Below, in pieces: positions 38,316 through 47,468 of a stretch of DNA of 64,000 nucleotides (the stretch's first letter is position 1; every line of letters begins with the position of its first letter). The stretch spans positions 310,001-374,000 of the forward strand of contig JAZDIP010000069.1 in the NCBI GenBank assembly GCA_043804925.1, read 5' to 3'. This DNA comes from ChocPot-Mid sp043804925. GTDB taxonomy: Bacteria; Bacteroidota; Ignavibacteria; Kapaibacteriales; UBA2268. The notes under the pieces were generated by a model. It was not told the origin of the DNA. It saw only the letters and a program-made list of their open reading frames with translations, and searched no databases. Made by a program: the position numbers and the translations under genes.

Positions 38316-38904
38316 CTATCTGTTTATTGCTTTTTCCAAAAACCTGAGAAAAAGATGGTATATGCTTATTGAACAATAACAATATAATCACACCTATTGT
38401 TATACATGAATCAGCAACATTGAATACAGGCCAATGTGTATAATAAAGACCGAAAATATTAATATCAGGTATGTCAATTTGCATATAATCAACAACTTTA
38501 CCATAAAACAACGGTGCTTCTCCATATATAACACCATAAAAAACTCTGTCAATAAGATTACCCAAAGCTCCGGCTAAAATAATGGCAACACCTAACTTTA
38601 AATACTTTGAATACCCGGCAGCTTTGTGCAAATAATATGCTAAAAAAAAGGTAGCGGTAACTGAAAATAAGCTTAAAATGATTTTTGCGGGACCAAAACT
38701 AATTCCAAAAGCCATCCCTGCATTTTCAACATAAGTAAGTTTAACAAAATCACCTAACAAATTATAACTTTCACCTATCTGAAATCCTTGTTTGGTAAAT
38801 CCAAAAATGCTAAATCCTTTGATAAAAATCTTTGTAACCTGGTCAAAAGCAACCAATAGAAATGACACAAGATAAAACAACCAAGTACTTTTTTTAATTC
38901 TCAT
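38305..38904 (-). CDS. lspA: Lipoprotein signal peptidase (signal peptidase II)
   Basis: Inner-membrane aspartyl protease that removes signal peptides from prolipoproteins. In 199 residues it has four membrane helices. It shows the conserved NAGMAFG loop and the catalytic aspartates D119 (GNLIDR) and D165 (FNVADS). The loop between them (~125-155) is longer than in E. coli LspA. Many lipoproteins in the window would be its substrates. Its end overlaps the downstream CHAT gene start by 11 bases, so those two are translationally linked. Confidence 0.95.
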   Translation of the reverse strand: MRIKKSTWLFYLVSFLLVAFDQVTKIFIKGFSIFGFTKQGFQIGESYNLLGDFVKLTYVENAGMAFGISFGPAKIILSLFSVTATFFLAYYLHKAAGYSKYLKLGVAIILAGALGNLIDRVFYGVIYGEAPLFYGKVVDYMQIDIPDINIFGLYYTHWPVFNVADSCITIGVIILLLFNKHIPSFSQVFGKSNKQIDEA

Positions 38905-38918
38905 ATTTATTTTATATT

Positions 38919-38982
38919 AAAAAAGGCTGCTTGTTCACCCTATTAATTGCATTAATTCGGAATATCACAAATGTAAGCAGCC
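38919..38982 (-). terminator. Possible terminator with long loop
   Basis: On the minus strand, GGCTGCTT and AAGCAGCC (38975-38982 with 38925-38932) form an 8-bp stem with a 42-base loop, followed by six T residues. It would end the dksA-like transcript just before lspA. The long loop lowers confidence. Confidence 0.4.
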
Positions 38983-39004
38983 GATTAAAAAATTTAACTT
39001 TATA

Positions 39005-39976
39005 TTAAACATTCTTTAATGGTTCAATTCTATCAATACCATCCTCAGGACATCTCTTCTGAATTTTATAGGATGCTGACAATGTTGTAATCGGAACAGC
39101 CAATAACCTTTCTTTTGCAATTAAACAACCACAAACTCTGCAGATTCCAAAAGTTTTATCTTTAATTCTGCCTAAAGCTTCATCAAGTTTTTTAATGTAT
39201 TCGTTAATTCTTTGAATCTGAGCATAAGTTTTTTCTTTCTCGAAAGCTTCACTTCCCTGTTCAGCCATGTGCATCGAATATATCATGCTTTCTTCGGCAA
39301 AGTCATAATTTGTCAAATCATCGAGACGTTCCCGCAGCATACGCAATTCTTCAATTGCCTCTTTTCTCATGTCTACGATTCTGTCATGGAACATCTTCAA
39401 ATCCTCCTCGGGAAAACGTACCTTTGGTTTAGGATGAGTTATAACAACACTTTCATCAACATTTTCCGAAACTTTTTTAGGTTTGGTTGTAGGTTTTTGT
39501 GGAACTACGGCTTTCTTTTGTTCCTTTTGTTTAAGTTGAACTTTAGCTGTTGTCAACTGTTTTGCACTGATAACGGGTTTTTTAACTGTCTCGGTCTTTG
39601 TTATTTTTGACTGTTTTTGCAAAGATTCCTTTTTTGTAACTGTAGGTTTCTTCACAATAGATTTCCCTTTCACAACTTTAGCTGCAGGTTTTACTTTTTC
39701 CGGAGCTGCCTTTTTTACCGGGGCAGGTTTCTTGGGAGCAGGTTTTGCTTTAACGTCTGCCTTTTTTGAAGAAACCTTTTTCTTAGGAATACCATCTACT
39801 TTCGTTTTAACAACTGGTTTTTTCGCAACTACTTTTTTAGAAGTTGCAACTTTTTTTGTTGTTATCTTTTTTTCAATAGCCGATTTCTTGGTTGTTTGAA
39901 CCATAGGTTTAGCGGCTACTGTTTTCTTTTTTACAGTACTTTTTTCATTTTTTGCTATTTTCTTTTTCACCGGCAT
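39005..39976 (-). CDS. Lysine-rich histone H1-like protein fused to a DksA/TraR-type zinc-finger domain
   Basis: Residues ~1-170 are low-complexity, lysine/alanine/proline-rich, of histone H1/eukaryotic-linker type (VAKKPVVKT, KPAPKKPAPVKK). The C-terminal ~120 residues match DksA/TraR family proteins: a helical hairpin (MRKEAIEELRMLRERLDDL) and a C-terminal finger (GICRVCGCLIAKERLLAVPITTL). Only the first CxxC pair is kept; the second pair position reads SASY with one later Cys, so classic four-cysteine zinc binding is doubtful. DksA-type proteins act in the RNA polymerase secondary channel. The gene sits between ileS and lspA, a common location for such TraR/DksA genes in this phylum. A DNA-binding role for the N-terminal arm is inferred. 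Confidence 0.85.
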   Translation of the reverse strand: MPVKKKIAKNEKSTVKKKTVAAKPMVQTTKKSAIEKKITTKKVATSKKVVAKKPVVKTKVDGIPKKKVSSKKADVKAKPAPKKPAPVKKAAPEKVKPAAKVVKGKSIVKKPTVTKKESLQKQSKITKTETVKKPVISAKQLTTAKVQLKQKEQKKAVVPQKPTTKPKKVSENVDESVVITHPKPKVRFPEEDLKMFHDRIVDMRKEAIEELRMLRERLDDLTNYDFAEESMIYSMHMAEQGSEAFEKEKTYAQIQRINEYIKKLDEALGRIKDKTFGICRVCGCLIAKERLLAVPITTLSASYKIQKRCPEDGIDRIEPLKNV

Positions 39977-40129
39977 AGCTAATCTCCTTTATAAAATATA
40001 TTAGAAAATTTATTTCAAAATAAATTAAAAAAATCAAAAACAATAATAATAAAAATAAAATAATCCTAATTGATGTTTTTCACTATGTTAATAATACAAT
40101 TAAAAAATCAATTTTGCAAACAAAATTAA

Positions 40130-43100
40130 TTAGTTTCTTTTATTAATTTTAATTGAAACAACAGAACCATCAATTTCAACATTGTCATTAGAAGTAAAAT
40201 CTTCAACAATAATATCATTTGCTAAGGTCTCATTTATGATGTAATCTTTTAAATCGAACAATGAATTTATAATAGTTACATCTCCATTTACCGAAATGTC
40301 AATCCTGTCAACGACCTCAAAACCAAGTTGTTTCCTGATGTTTTGTACTTTACTTACAAATTCTCTCGCAATACCTTCCTTTTTAAGTGTTTCGTCAATC
40401 TGTGTATCCAGGGCAACTGTAATGTTATCTTCTGAAGCCACAATCCATCCTTCGATTTCCTCACTTAAAATTTCAATATCCTCTAATTCTATAAAAACAT
40501 CTGAATCATCAATTATTATATTTAACCTTGAATTTTTCTCAAGTTCACAAATCTGTTCATGTGTTAACGATTTGATTGCATTAGCTACTTTTTGAGCCAT
40601 TTTACCAAATTTTTTACCTATAACTTTGAAATCCGGTTTTGCTGACTTTTGAACTATGTTTGCTTCACTGCCAACAAATTCTATTTCTTTGATATTTAAT
40701 TCTTCTTTGATAATATCGGCGAAATGTTGAATGTCCCTTCTGTCTTTAGGATTTATTATCGGTATTAAAATACGCTTCAACGGCTGCCTGACTCTTATTT
40801 TAGATTTCTCGCGCAAAAATCTTGCTAATGATACAATTGTCTGAGCAAGCAACATTCTTCTTTCAAGTCCGGTATCAATAAGGGATTTGTCAGCAATTAC
40901 CATATCACAAAGATGTATTGACTCGGGTTCATCTTCATTACGTATTTTAAGGTACAACTCTTCTGTCAAATAGGGTGCGCAAGATGCTGAGATATTTAAG
41001 ATACTCAACAAAACTTGCCGAAGAGTCTGATAAGCCGCTATTTTATCCTTATCCTTATCCCCTTTCCAAAATCTTCTCCTGTTCCTTCGAATATACCAAT
41101 TGGATAGTTCATATATTACGAAACTTTGAATAGCTCTGTGAGCTTTAGTCAATTCATAATCATCCATATATTCCTTATAATTTTCGATTAATGAATTTGT
41201 CCTCGATATTATCCATCGGTCTATTTCAGGCCTTTCATTTATAGGAACCAATTCTTCCCTACCTGTAAAATCATCAATATTGGCATATAATGCAAAAAAG
41301 GCATAAGTATTTGTTAAAGACCTGAAAAAGTCAGAAATAACTGTTCGTGCTATATCTTTTTCACTGAAAAGAGTTGCCTTCCAAGGTGGATTGTTCACAT
41401 ACAAATACCATCTAACTGCATCTGCTCCGTATCTTTCCATTATATCAAAAGGGTCAACAATATTGCCCTTCGATTTAGACATTTTGATTCCTTTTTCATC
41501 CAGTATCAACTCATTAACAACAATATTTTTATATGCCGGTTTCTCGAATAAAGCTGTTGCTATATTGTGTAATGTATAAAACCAGCCGCGAGTTTGGTCA
41601 ATTCCTTCGGCAATAAAATCCGAAGGAAAGCTCTCGTTGAATAAGTCCATATTTTCAAAAGGGTAATGAAACTGTGCAAAAGGCATTGAGCCCGAATCAA
41701 ACCAAACATCTACTATTTCAGGTATCCTTTTATATCTTTTACCATTCTTCTCAAATACAATATTATCAACAAAAGGTCTGTGAAGGTCAATCTCAATCCC
41801 GGTTTTTCGCAATGCTTCTGTCGTTCCGTCCGGATGTAAATATAATCCTTCCTCCAATTCCTTAATTGAGCCAATCGCAAATGAATCTTTTCCATCCTCA
41901 GATACCCAAATAGGAATCGGAGTTCCCCAAAACCTGTCTCTCGATAAATTCCAATCCTTAACTTCTTCCAGCCAATTACCGAATCGTCCCTCTCCAATTT
42001 CCGGTGGCTGCCAGTTAATCTGCTTATTCAATTCCACCATCTTATCTTTATATTTTGGTGATTTAATAAACCATGATTCTCGGGCATAATAAATCACAGG
42101 ATTGCCTGTTCTCCAACAATGAGGATAATTATGAACATAATCATTCGAGGATTTATAAAGTTTTTCAGCACGCTTCAAATAGAAAACTATATCCTTATCC
42201 GCTCCCTCTTCTTTATGGTCAGGATAAGTAAAGTTTTTTATTGCACGACCTGCAAATTCACCCATATCATCTGTAAAATGCCCATTTGGCGTTACCGGTT
42301 GTTCCAAAGGCAATTTGAATTTCTTTCTCATATTGTAATCGTCCTCACCGAAAGCAGGTGCAATATGAACAACGCCGCTTCCATCTTCGGTTGAAACAAA
42401 ATCACCGGGCAACACAGTTAAAGCGTTAGGGAATTGCCCCCTGTCAATAGGTCTGAAATTGAAAATCTGTTCGTAAACAGTACCAAGTAAATCTTTGCCT
42501 TTAAATGTTGCTAAAATCTCAAACTCACCATCAAGAATATTTAACCTCTCTTTTGCCAATACAAGTTTATCAACAAACTCCTCCTCCTTGAATTTCCTCT
42601 TGTTTAAAACTAAAACGTATTCAAAATCTACTCCAACAGCCAAAGCAACATTTGAAAGCAATGTCCAAGGAGTTGTTGTCCAAACAAGTATTGATGCCCC
42701 GGTTATTTGATTTACATTTGAATGAACAACCTTCAATTTAATATAGCAATTTGGGTCTCTCACCTCCTTGTATCCGCCGGGAAGAGCCAATTCATGAGAA
42801 CTTAAGGGAGTTTCAATGGTAGGTGATTGAGGAACAACTTTAAAATCCTTATAGATTAATCCTTTGTCAAAAAAACTTTTTAATGCCCACCAAACTGATT
42901 CCACATAATTATTTGTGCAGGTAATATATGCTTTATCGAGATCTATCCAATAACCCATACGCCTGGTAAGGTATCGCCAACCCATATCCATTTCAATATT
43001 TCGGTAAACAAATTCCTTGCATTTCTTGTTGAAATTCTCGATGCCAAAAGCAAGGACTTCATCTTTATTGTTCAATCCCAGTTCTTTTTCAACTGTAATT

Positions 43101-43378
43101 TCAACAGGTAATCCGTGTGTGTCCCAACCCGCTTGCCGTCGTACATAGTAACCGGACATCGTCTTATAACGACAAATAGTATCCTTAATAGTTCTTGCCA
43201 TCAGATGGTGGATTCCGGGTTTCCCGTTGACAGTAGGAGGTCCCTCGTAAAATGAAAAAACAGGTTTACCATTCCTTAAATCTAATGATTTTTCAAAAAT
43301 TTTGTTCTGTTCCCAAAAATCCAGAACTTTATGTTCAAGAAGCGGATAAGAAAGCTTCTCCGGTAACGGCTTATACAT
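40130..43378 (-). CDS. ileS: Isoleucyl-tRNA synthetase
   Basis: Class I synthetase charging tRNA-Ile. It has 1082 residues with the HIGH-equivalent GIHH (55-58) after FSFYEGPPTVNGKP, a large CP1 editing domain (VWTTTPWTLLSN ... DFVSTEDGSGVVHIAPAFGEDDY), the KMSKS loop at ~632-636, and a helical anticodon-binding domain. The C-terminal extension (~900-1082) lacks an obvious four-cysteine zinc finger. The FYEGPP start and long C-terminus resemble the type 2 (eukaryote-like) IleRS, a form associated with natural tolerance to mupirocin; that class assignment is inference. It precedes the DksA-like gene on the same strand. Confidence 0.96.
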   Translation of the reverse strand: MYKPLPEKLSYPLLEHKVLDFWEQNKIFEKSLDLRNGKPVFSFYEGPPTVNGKPGIHHLMARTIKDTICRYKTMSGYYVRRQAGWDTHGLPVEITVEKELGLNNKDEVLAFGIENFNKKCKEFVYRNIEMDMGWRYLTRRMGYWIDLDKAYITCTNNYVESVWWALKSFFDKGLIYKDFKVVPQSPTIETPLSSHELALPGGYKEVRDPNCYIKLKVVHSNVNQITGASILVWTTTPWTLLSNVALAVGVDFEYVLVLNKRKFKEEEFVDKLVLAKERLNILDGEFEILATFKGKDLLGTVYEQIFNFRPIDRGQFPNALTVLPGDFVSTEDGSGVVHIAPAFGEDDYNMRKKFKLPLEQPVTPNGHFTDDMGEFAGRAIKNFTYPDHKEEGADKDIVFYLKRAEKLYKSSNDYVHNYPHCWRTGNPVIYYARESWFIKSPKYKDKMVELNKQINWQPPEIGEGRFGNWLEEVKDWNLSRDRFWGTPIPIWVSEDGKDSFAIGSIKELEEGLYLHPDGTTEALRKTGIEIDLHRPFVDNIVFEKNGKRYKRIPEIVDVWFDSGSMPFAQFHYPFENMDLFNESFPSDFIAEGIDQTRGWFYTLHNIATALFEKPAYKNIVVNELILDEKGIKMSKSKGNIVDPFDIMERYGADAVRWYLYVNNPPWKATLFSEKDIARTVISDFFRSLTNTYAFFALYANIDDFTGREELVPINERPEIDRWIISRTNSLIENYKEYMDDYELTKAHRAIQSFVIYELSNWYIRRNRRRFWKGDKDKDKIAAYQTLRQVLLSILNISASCAPYLTEELYLKIRNEDEPESIHLCDMVIADKSLIDTGLERRMLLAQTIVSLARFLREKSKIRVRQPLKRILIPIINPKDRRDIQHFADIIKEELNIKEIEFVGSEANIVQKSAKPDFKVIGKKFGKMAQKVANAIKSLTHEQICELEKNSRLNIIIDDSDVFIELEDIEILSEEIEGWIVASEDNITVALDTQIDETLKKEGIAREFVSKVQNIRKQLGFEVVDRIDISVNGDVTIINSLFDLKDYIINETLANDIIVEDFTSNDNVEIDGSVVSIKINKRN

Positions 43379-43625
43379 AATTCCCTATAACTAAATACAT
43401 TAATTTCATAATTTAAAATTGTCAAGCAACAATTATAAGGTTTTTTCCAATAATAAAAAAATTTATCGCTTACAATATATCCAAAATGAAACAAAAAAAA
43501 CATTAATACGTATTAAAGATAAATTATTTTATCTATATATATTTTTTAAAAATAACTGTTTTGCTTAATTTTTATTCTTGAATTCAAAGAATTTTAACTT
43601 TTTTATAAATTTTAGGACTTATATA

Positions 43626-46454
43626 ATGTACAAAAAAATTATCACATTTGCATTCTCATTTGCTATACTGGTATTTTTATCATTAAGTTTAAATGCTCAA
43701 AATAATCTTAACGATAAATCTCTTGATGAGAATATCCCCTTAGACCCAAAAGTTACTTTTGGAAAACTCGAAAATGGTATCTCATACTATATTCGTGAAA
43801 ATAAAAAACCGGAAAACAGAGCTGAATTACAAATGGTTGTAAGAGCCGGCTCAGTTTTTGAAGATGATGACCAAGAAGGTTTAGCCCACTTTATCGAACA
43901 CATGTGCTTCAACGGAACAAAACATTTCCCGAAAAATGACCTTATAAAATTTCTTGAATCATTAGGTATGCGTTTCGGAGGTGATTTGAATGCAAACACA
44001 GGATTCGACAGAACTTACTATATGCTTACTATTCCAATGGATAGAGGAACCACACTTGACAGTGGTTTTCAGGTACTTGAAGATTGGCTCAGATATGTTA
44101 GTTTTGATTCAGAAGAACTCGAAAAAGAAAGAGGGGTCATTATGGAAGAATGGCGTGTTTACAGGGGTGCTAACGAAAGAATCATGAAAAAGCATCTGCC
44201 GTTTATTTTATATAAATCAAGATATGCAGATAGATTACCTATTGGTGATACAACTGTAATTCTTCACGCTCCCCGACAAAGATTTTTAGACTTTTACAAT
44301 GATTGGTACAGACCTGATTTGACTGCAATAATTGCCGTTGGAGATTTTAATAAAAACGATGTCGAAAAAATCATTAAAGAAAAATTTGGAGATATACCTA
44401 AACCGGCAAATCCCAAGAAATATGTTGAATACGAAATACCATTGCACAAAGAACCTATGGTTTCAATAGCAATTGACAAGGAATGGCCTTATTCTTTAAT
44501 CCAATTATATTTTAAACACGAAGGAAAACAAGTCCCTACATATAAAAATTACCGCCAGACTATTTCCGACAGGTTGTTAGGTTCGATGCTTACAGCCAGA
44601 TTAGGTGAATTGACACATAAACCTGACCCGCCATATATTTTTGCAAATGCTTTTGAAACACATTTCATGGCTAATATCAAAGCATTTTTTGTAACCGGTG
44701 TGGTTAAAGAAACCGGATTTACTTCAGGTACTGAAGCTATATTAACAGAAGCATTTCGTGCTATGCAACACGGATTCACTCAATCCGAACTTGACAGAGC
44801 AAAAAAAGAACAAATGCGATTTATCGAGAATGCCTTTAATGAAAGGGATAAAACAGAATCCGGAAACTACGCACAGGAATTAATGCGCTATTTCCATGAA
44901 GGTGAAGCAGCACCCGGTATTGAAACTGAACTTGAACTATTTAAAAAATGGCTCCCTGAGATTTCACTCGATGAAATGAATAGTTTAATTAAAAAGGTAG
45001 TTACAAAAGAAAATCTTGTTATAACTATGAGTGCCCCTGAAAAAGAAGCTGTTCAAGTTCCTACCGAATCAGAAATAATGTCTGTTTATGATAAGGTAAG
45101 CAAATTAAAGTTAGAACCTTATGTTGACAAGGTATCCGAGAATCCTTTGTTTGACAAAAAGGTATCAAAAGGAAGAATAGTTGATTCCGAAAAAATCGAA
45201 TCATTGGGATTAACTAAGCTACAACTTTCAAATGGAGTACAAGTTTATTTGAAACCAACCGATTTCAAAAATGACGAAATCTTATTCCAGGCATTTAGCC
45301 CGGGAGGAAACTCACTTGTTGATGATGCTGATTTTCTGTCGTCTTCTGTTGCCGATGCTCTTGTTGACCAGGCAGGAATCAGTGATTTTGATTATGTTTC
45401 ACTTCAGAAAATGTTAACAGGGAAAATCCTAAGCATTTCTCCGTATATTAGTCAAAGGACAGAAGGACTTAGAGGTAGTGCCGCCCCTGAAGACTTTGAG
45501 ACATTATTCCAGTTAATTAATCTTTACTTCACATCTCCAAGAAAAGATGAAGAAGCTTTCAAATCTTATATGACAAAAGTTGCCGAACAAATTAAAAATT
45601 CAAAATTAGACCCAAAAGGAACTTTTAGCGACACAGTAAATTATGTAATGAACTCCTATCATTTCCGTTCACGTCCATGGTCTGAAGAGTTATTAAAAGA
45701 AATCAATTATGATAAAGCTTTTTCATTGTATCAGGACAGGTTTGCCGATGCATCCGATTTCACTTTCATTTTCATTGGAAACTTTAATGTTGACAGCATC
45801 AAACCTTTTCTCCAAAAATATATTGGCAGCTTACCTTCCAAAAAACGTAAAGAAGAAGCCAAAGATGTCGGTATCCGAACACCAAAAGGTAATATTGAAA
45901 GAATTGTCAAAAAGGGTATGGAAAAACAAAGTTCAGTCAGACTGGTATTCTCCGGAGATTTCAATTGGAATGAAGATGAAAAATTTGAATTGACTGCATT
46001 GATTGGAGTTCTAAATATCAAAATGAGAGAAGAAATCAGGGAAGAAAAGGGCGGCACTTATGGTGTCTACTCATTCGCAAGACCAACAAAATATCCTATT
46101 TCTACCTACAGAATTGATATTGGTTTCGGAACAAATCCCGACCGTGTTGAAGAATTGGTTGGAAACCTTACCGATTTAATTAAGGATATGCAAAAAAATA
46201 AGGTTGATGACACTTACATTCAAAAAGTAAAAGAAATTCAAAAGCGCCAATATGAATTAAACTTAAAAGAAAACAATTTTTGGTTAAGACAAATTAATGA
46301 CTGTCTCTACAATGGTGAAGATTTACTCACTATACTAAATTATGATAAACGAATTGACACAATTTCTTCTGATATGGTATTGAAAGCCGCTAAGAAATAT
46401 TTCAATTGGAATAACTATGCAAAATTCCTATTATATCCTGAAGAAAATAAATAA
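43626..46454 (+). CDS. M16-family zinc metallopeptidase (pitrilysin/insulinase type), exported
   Basis: Start at 43626 gives a signal peptide (MYKKIITFAFSFAILVFLSLSLNAQ); the ATG at 43578 would add 16 residues. Counting from 43626, the zinc motif HFIEH is at 88-92 (HxxEH) with the downstream Glu region (EELEKERGVIMEEW). Four M16 domains are visible in ~942 residues: the catalytic N-domain, two middle domains (DWYRPDLTAIIAVGDF) and a second inactive M16-like half (TKLQLSNGVQVYLKP ... FIFIGNFNVDSIKPF). This single-chain two-half form is typical of periplasmic M16 proteins of Bacteroidota. It likely degrades peptides. An intrinsic terminator follows. It is divergent from ileS. Confidence 0.93.
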   Translation: MYKKIITFAFSFAILVFLSLSLNAQNNLNDKSLDENIPLDPKVTFGKLENGISYYIRENKKPENRAELQMVVRAGSVFEDDDQEGLAHFIEHMCFNGTKHFPKNDLIKFLESLGMRFGGDLNANTGFDRTYYMLTIPMDRGTTLDSGFQVLEDWLRYVSFDSEELEKERGVIMEEWRVYRGANERIMKKHLPFILYKSRYADRLPIGDTTVILHAPRQRFLDFYNDWYRPDLTAIIAVGDFNKNDVEKIIKEKFGDIPKPANPKKYVEYEIPLHKEPMVSIAIDKEWPYSLIQLYFKHEGKQVPTYKNYRQTISDRLLGSMLTARLGELTHKPDPPYIFANAFETHFMANIKAFFVTGVVKETGFTSGTEAILTEAFRAMQHGFTQSELDRAKKEQMRFIENAFNERDKTESGNYAQELMRYFHEGEAAPGIETELELFKKWLPEISLDEMNSLIKKVVTKENLVITMSAPEKEAVQVPTESEIMSVYDKVSKLKLEPYVDKVSENPLFDKKVSKGRIVDSEKIESLGLTKLQLSNGVQVYLKPTDFKNDEILFQAFSPGGNSLVDDADFLSSSVADALVDQAGISDFDYVSLQKMLTGKILSISPYISQRTEGLRGSAAPEDFETLFQLINLYFTSPRKDEEAFKSYMTKVAEQIKNSKLDPKGTFSDTVNYVMNSYHFRSRPWSEELLKEINYDKAFSLYQDRFADASDFTFIFIGNFNVDSIKPFLQKYIGSLPSKKRKEEAKDVGIRTPKGNIERIVKKGMEKQSSVRLVFSGDFNWNEDEKFELTALIGVLNIKMREEIREEKGGTYGVYSFARPTKYPISTYRIDIGFGTNPDRVEELVGNLTDLIKDMQKNKVDDTYIQKVKEIQKRQYELNLKENNFWLRQINDCLYNGEDLLTILNYDKRIDTISSDMVLKAAKKYFNWNNYAKFLLYPEENK

Positions 46455-46474
46455 TAATCAAGAATCAGAATAAA

Positions 46475-46508
46475 AAAAGGCGTTAAAAAAAAATTTAACG
46501 CCTTTTTA
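46475..46508 (+). terminator. Rho-independent terminator
   Basis: A 14-bp stem AAAAAGGCGTTAAA/TTTAACGCCTTTTT (46475-46488 with 46495-46508) follows the M16 peptidase gene. It is A/T-flanked on both sides, so it can act for the convergent lipoprotein gene as well. Confidence 0.85.
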
Positions 46509-46544
46509 TTAAAAGGTTAACTATAAGAATATTACTTTAAAATA

Positions 46545-47096
46545 TTACTTTTGAGTTTCTTCTACTGTTCCGCCACCGGCTTTTCTCAAGAGCATATCTT
46601 GCAAAAGGACTCCGGCTCTTGGATCGGCATGCCCAACAATACCGCTAACTATGACCCATTTCCCTTTTTCTTTCCTAAGTGTTCGAGCAACCCGAACAAA
46701 CAATTTTGCTGTTTCATCACCAATGGTTATGTCGAGTGGAGTTCCGTATATTATGGATGCCAATGTCGCATTCTCGTCCATTTGGATATCCACATCATAC
46801 ATTTTCCCATACTTCATATTATCGAAAGTCTTCCATTGTTCTTCCATTTTTGTCTTGAATTCGGCAAAAGTTTTTATAACTTCTGCTGAATCAGTTCCAA
46901 AAAAGATAACTTCACCTGCTAAAGTTTCTATCATGTGTGAAAAATTCTTTTCTTCAGCAGCTTTGTTATATTCATTCATAACCTGGACAATAGCTTGCTT
47001 CTCTTTTTCGATATCAGCTAAAGTAAGCTCTTCTTTCTGTGGTGCACAACTGTAAACAAAAACCAAAATGAAAAAAGTCGTAAATAATTTTTTCAT
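46545..47096 (-). CDS. Lipoprotein with NTF2/SnoaL-like (DUF4440-type) domain
   Basis: Start at 47096 begins a lipoprotein signal (MKKLFTTFFILVFVYSC); the ATG at 47132 would prepend 12 residues. The mature part has the fold pattern of the NTF2-like superfamily: a long N-terminal helix (EKEKQAIVQVMNEYNKAAEEKN), then LAGEVIFFGTDSAEVI and strands ending FVRVARTLRKEKGKWVIVSG. Such domains bind small ligands or act as SnoaL-like hydrolases; no catalytic claim is possible. It is convergent with the M16 peptidase. Confidence 0.72.
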   Translation of the reverse strand: MKKLFTTFFILVFVYSCAPQKEELTLADIEKEKQAIVQVMNEYNKAAEEKNFSHMIETLAGEVIFFGTDSAEVIKTFAEFKTKMEEQWKTFDNMKYGKMYDVDIQMDENATLASIIYGTPLDITIGDETAKLFVRVARTLRKEKGKWVIVSGIVGHADPRAGVLLQDMLLRKAGGGTVEETQK

Positions 47097-47468
47097 AATT
47101 CCTCCGGGGTTTTTAATAAATTTTTTAAACATTTTTTTTCTTTATTATCTAATATTGTAAAACTTATAACATTCTATTTCTTAATAATTTTTCCCACAAT
47201 TATTAATTATTTCATTGCTAATTTAACTCATTTATTCAAATTAATCATTTATTAAATTTAATATAAGATATAAATACATTATAAACAAGCAAGAATTTAA
47301 AAAAATAATAAATAAATGTTTAAAATTATAATTTTTTTTCTTTTGATAAGACAAAATATTAAAACTTTTACATGTTTCAATACTTTTTGCATAAGAAAAT
47401 GGATAAACTTAATTTTTTATTTAGCAATATATTGTTAATTTGTCATTTAAAAATTTTAATAATTTTCA
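47097..47468. other. 372-base gene-free region between divergent genes
   Basis: Very AT-rich. It must hold the divergent promoters of the NTF2-like lipoprotein (minus) and the gluzincin lipoprotein (plus). A weak TAATTTG-type box lies ~30 bases upstream of the latter gene. No ORF, hairpin or repeat stands out. Confidence 0.5.
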
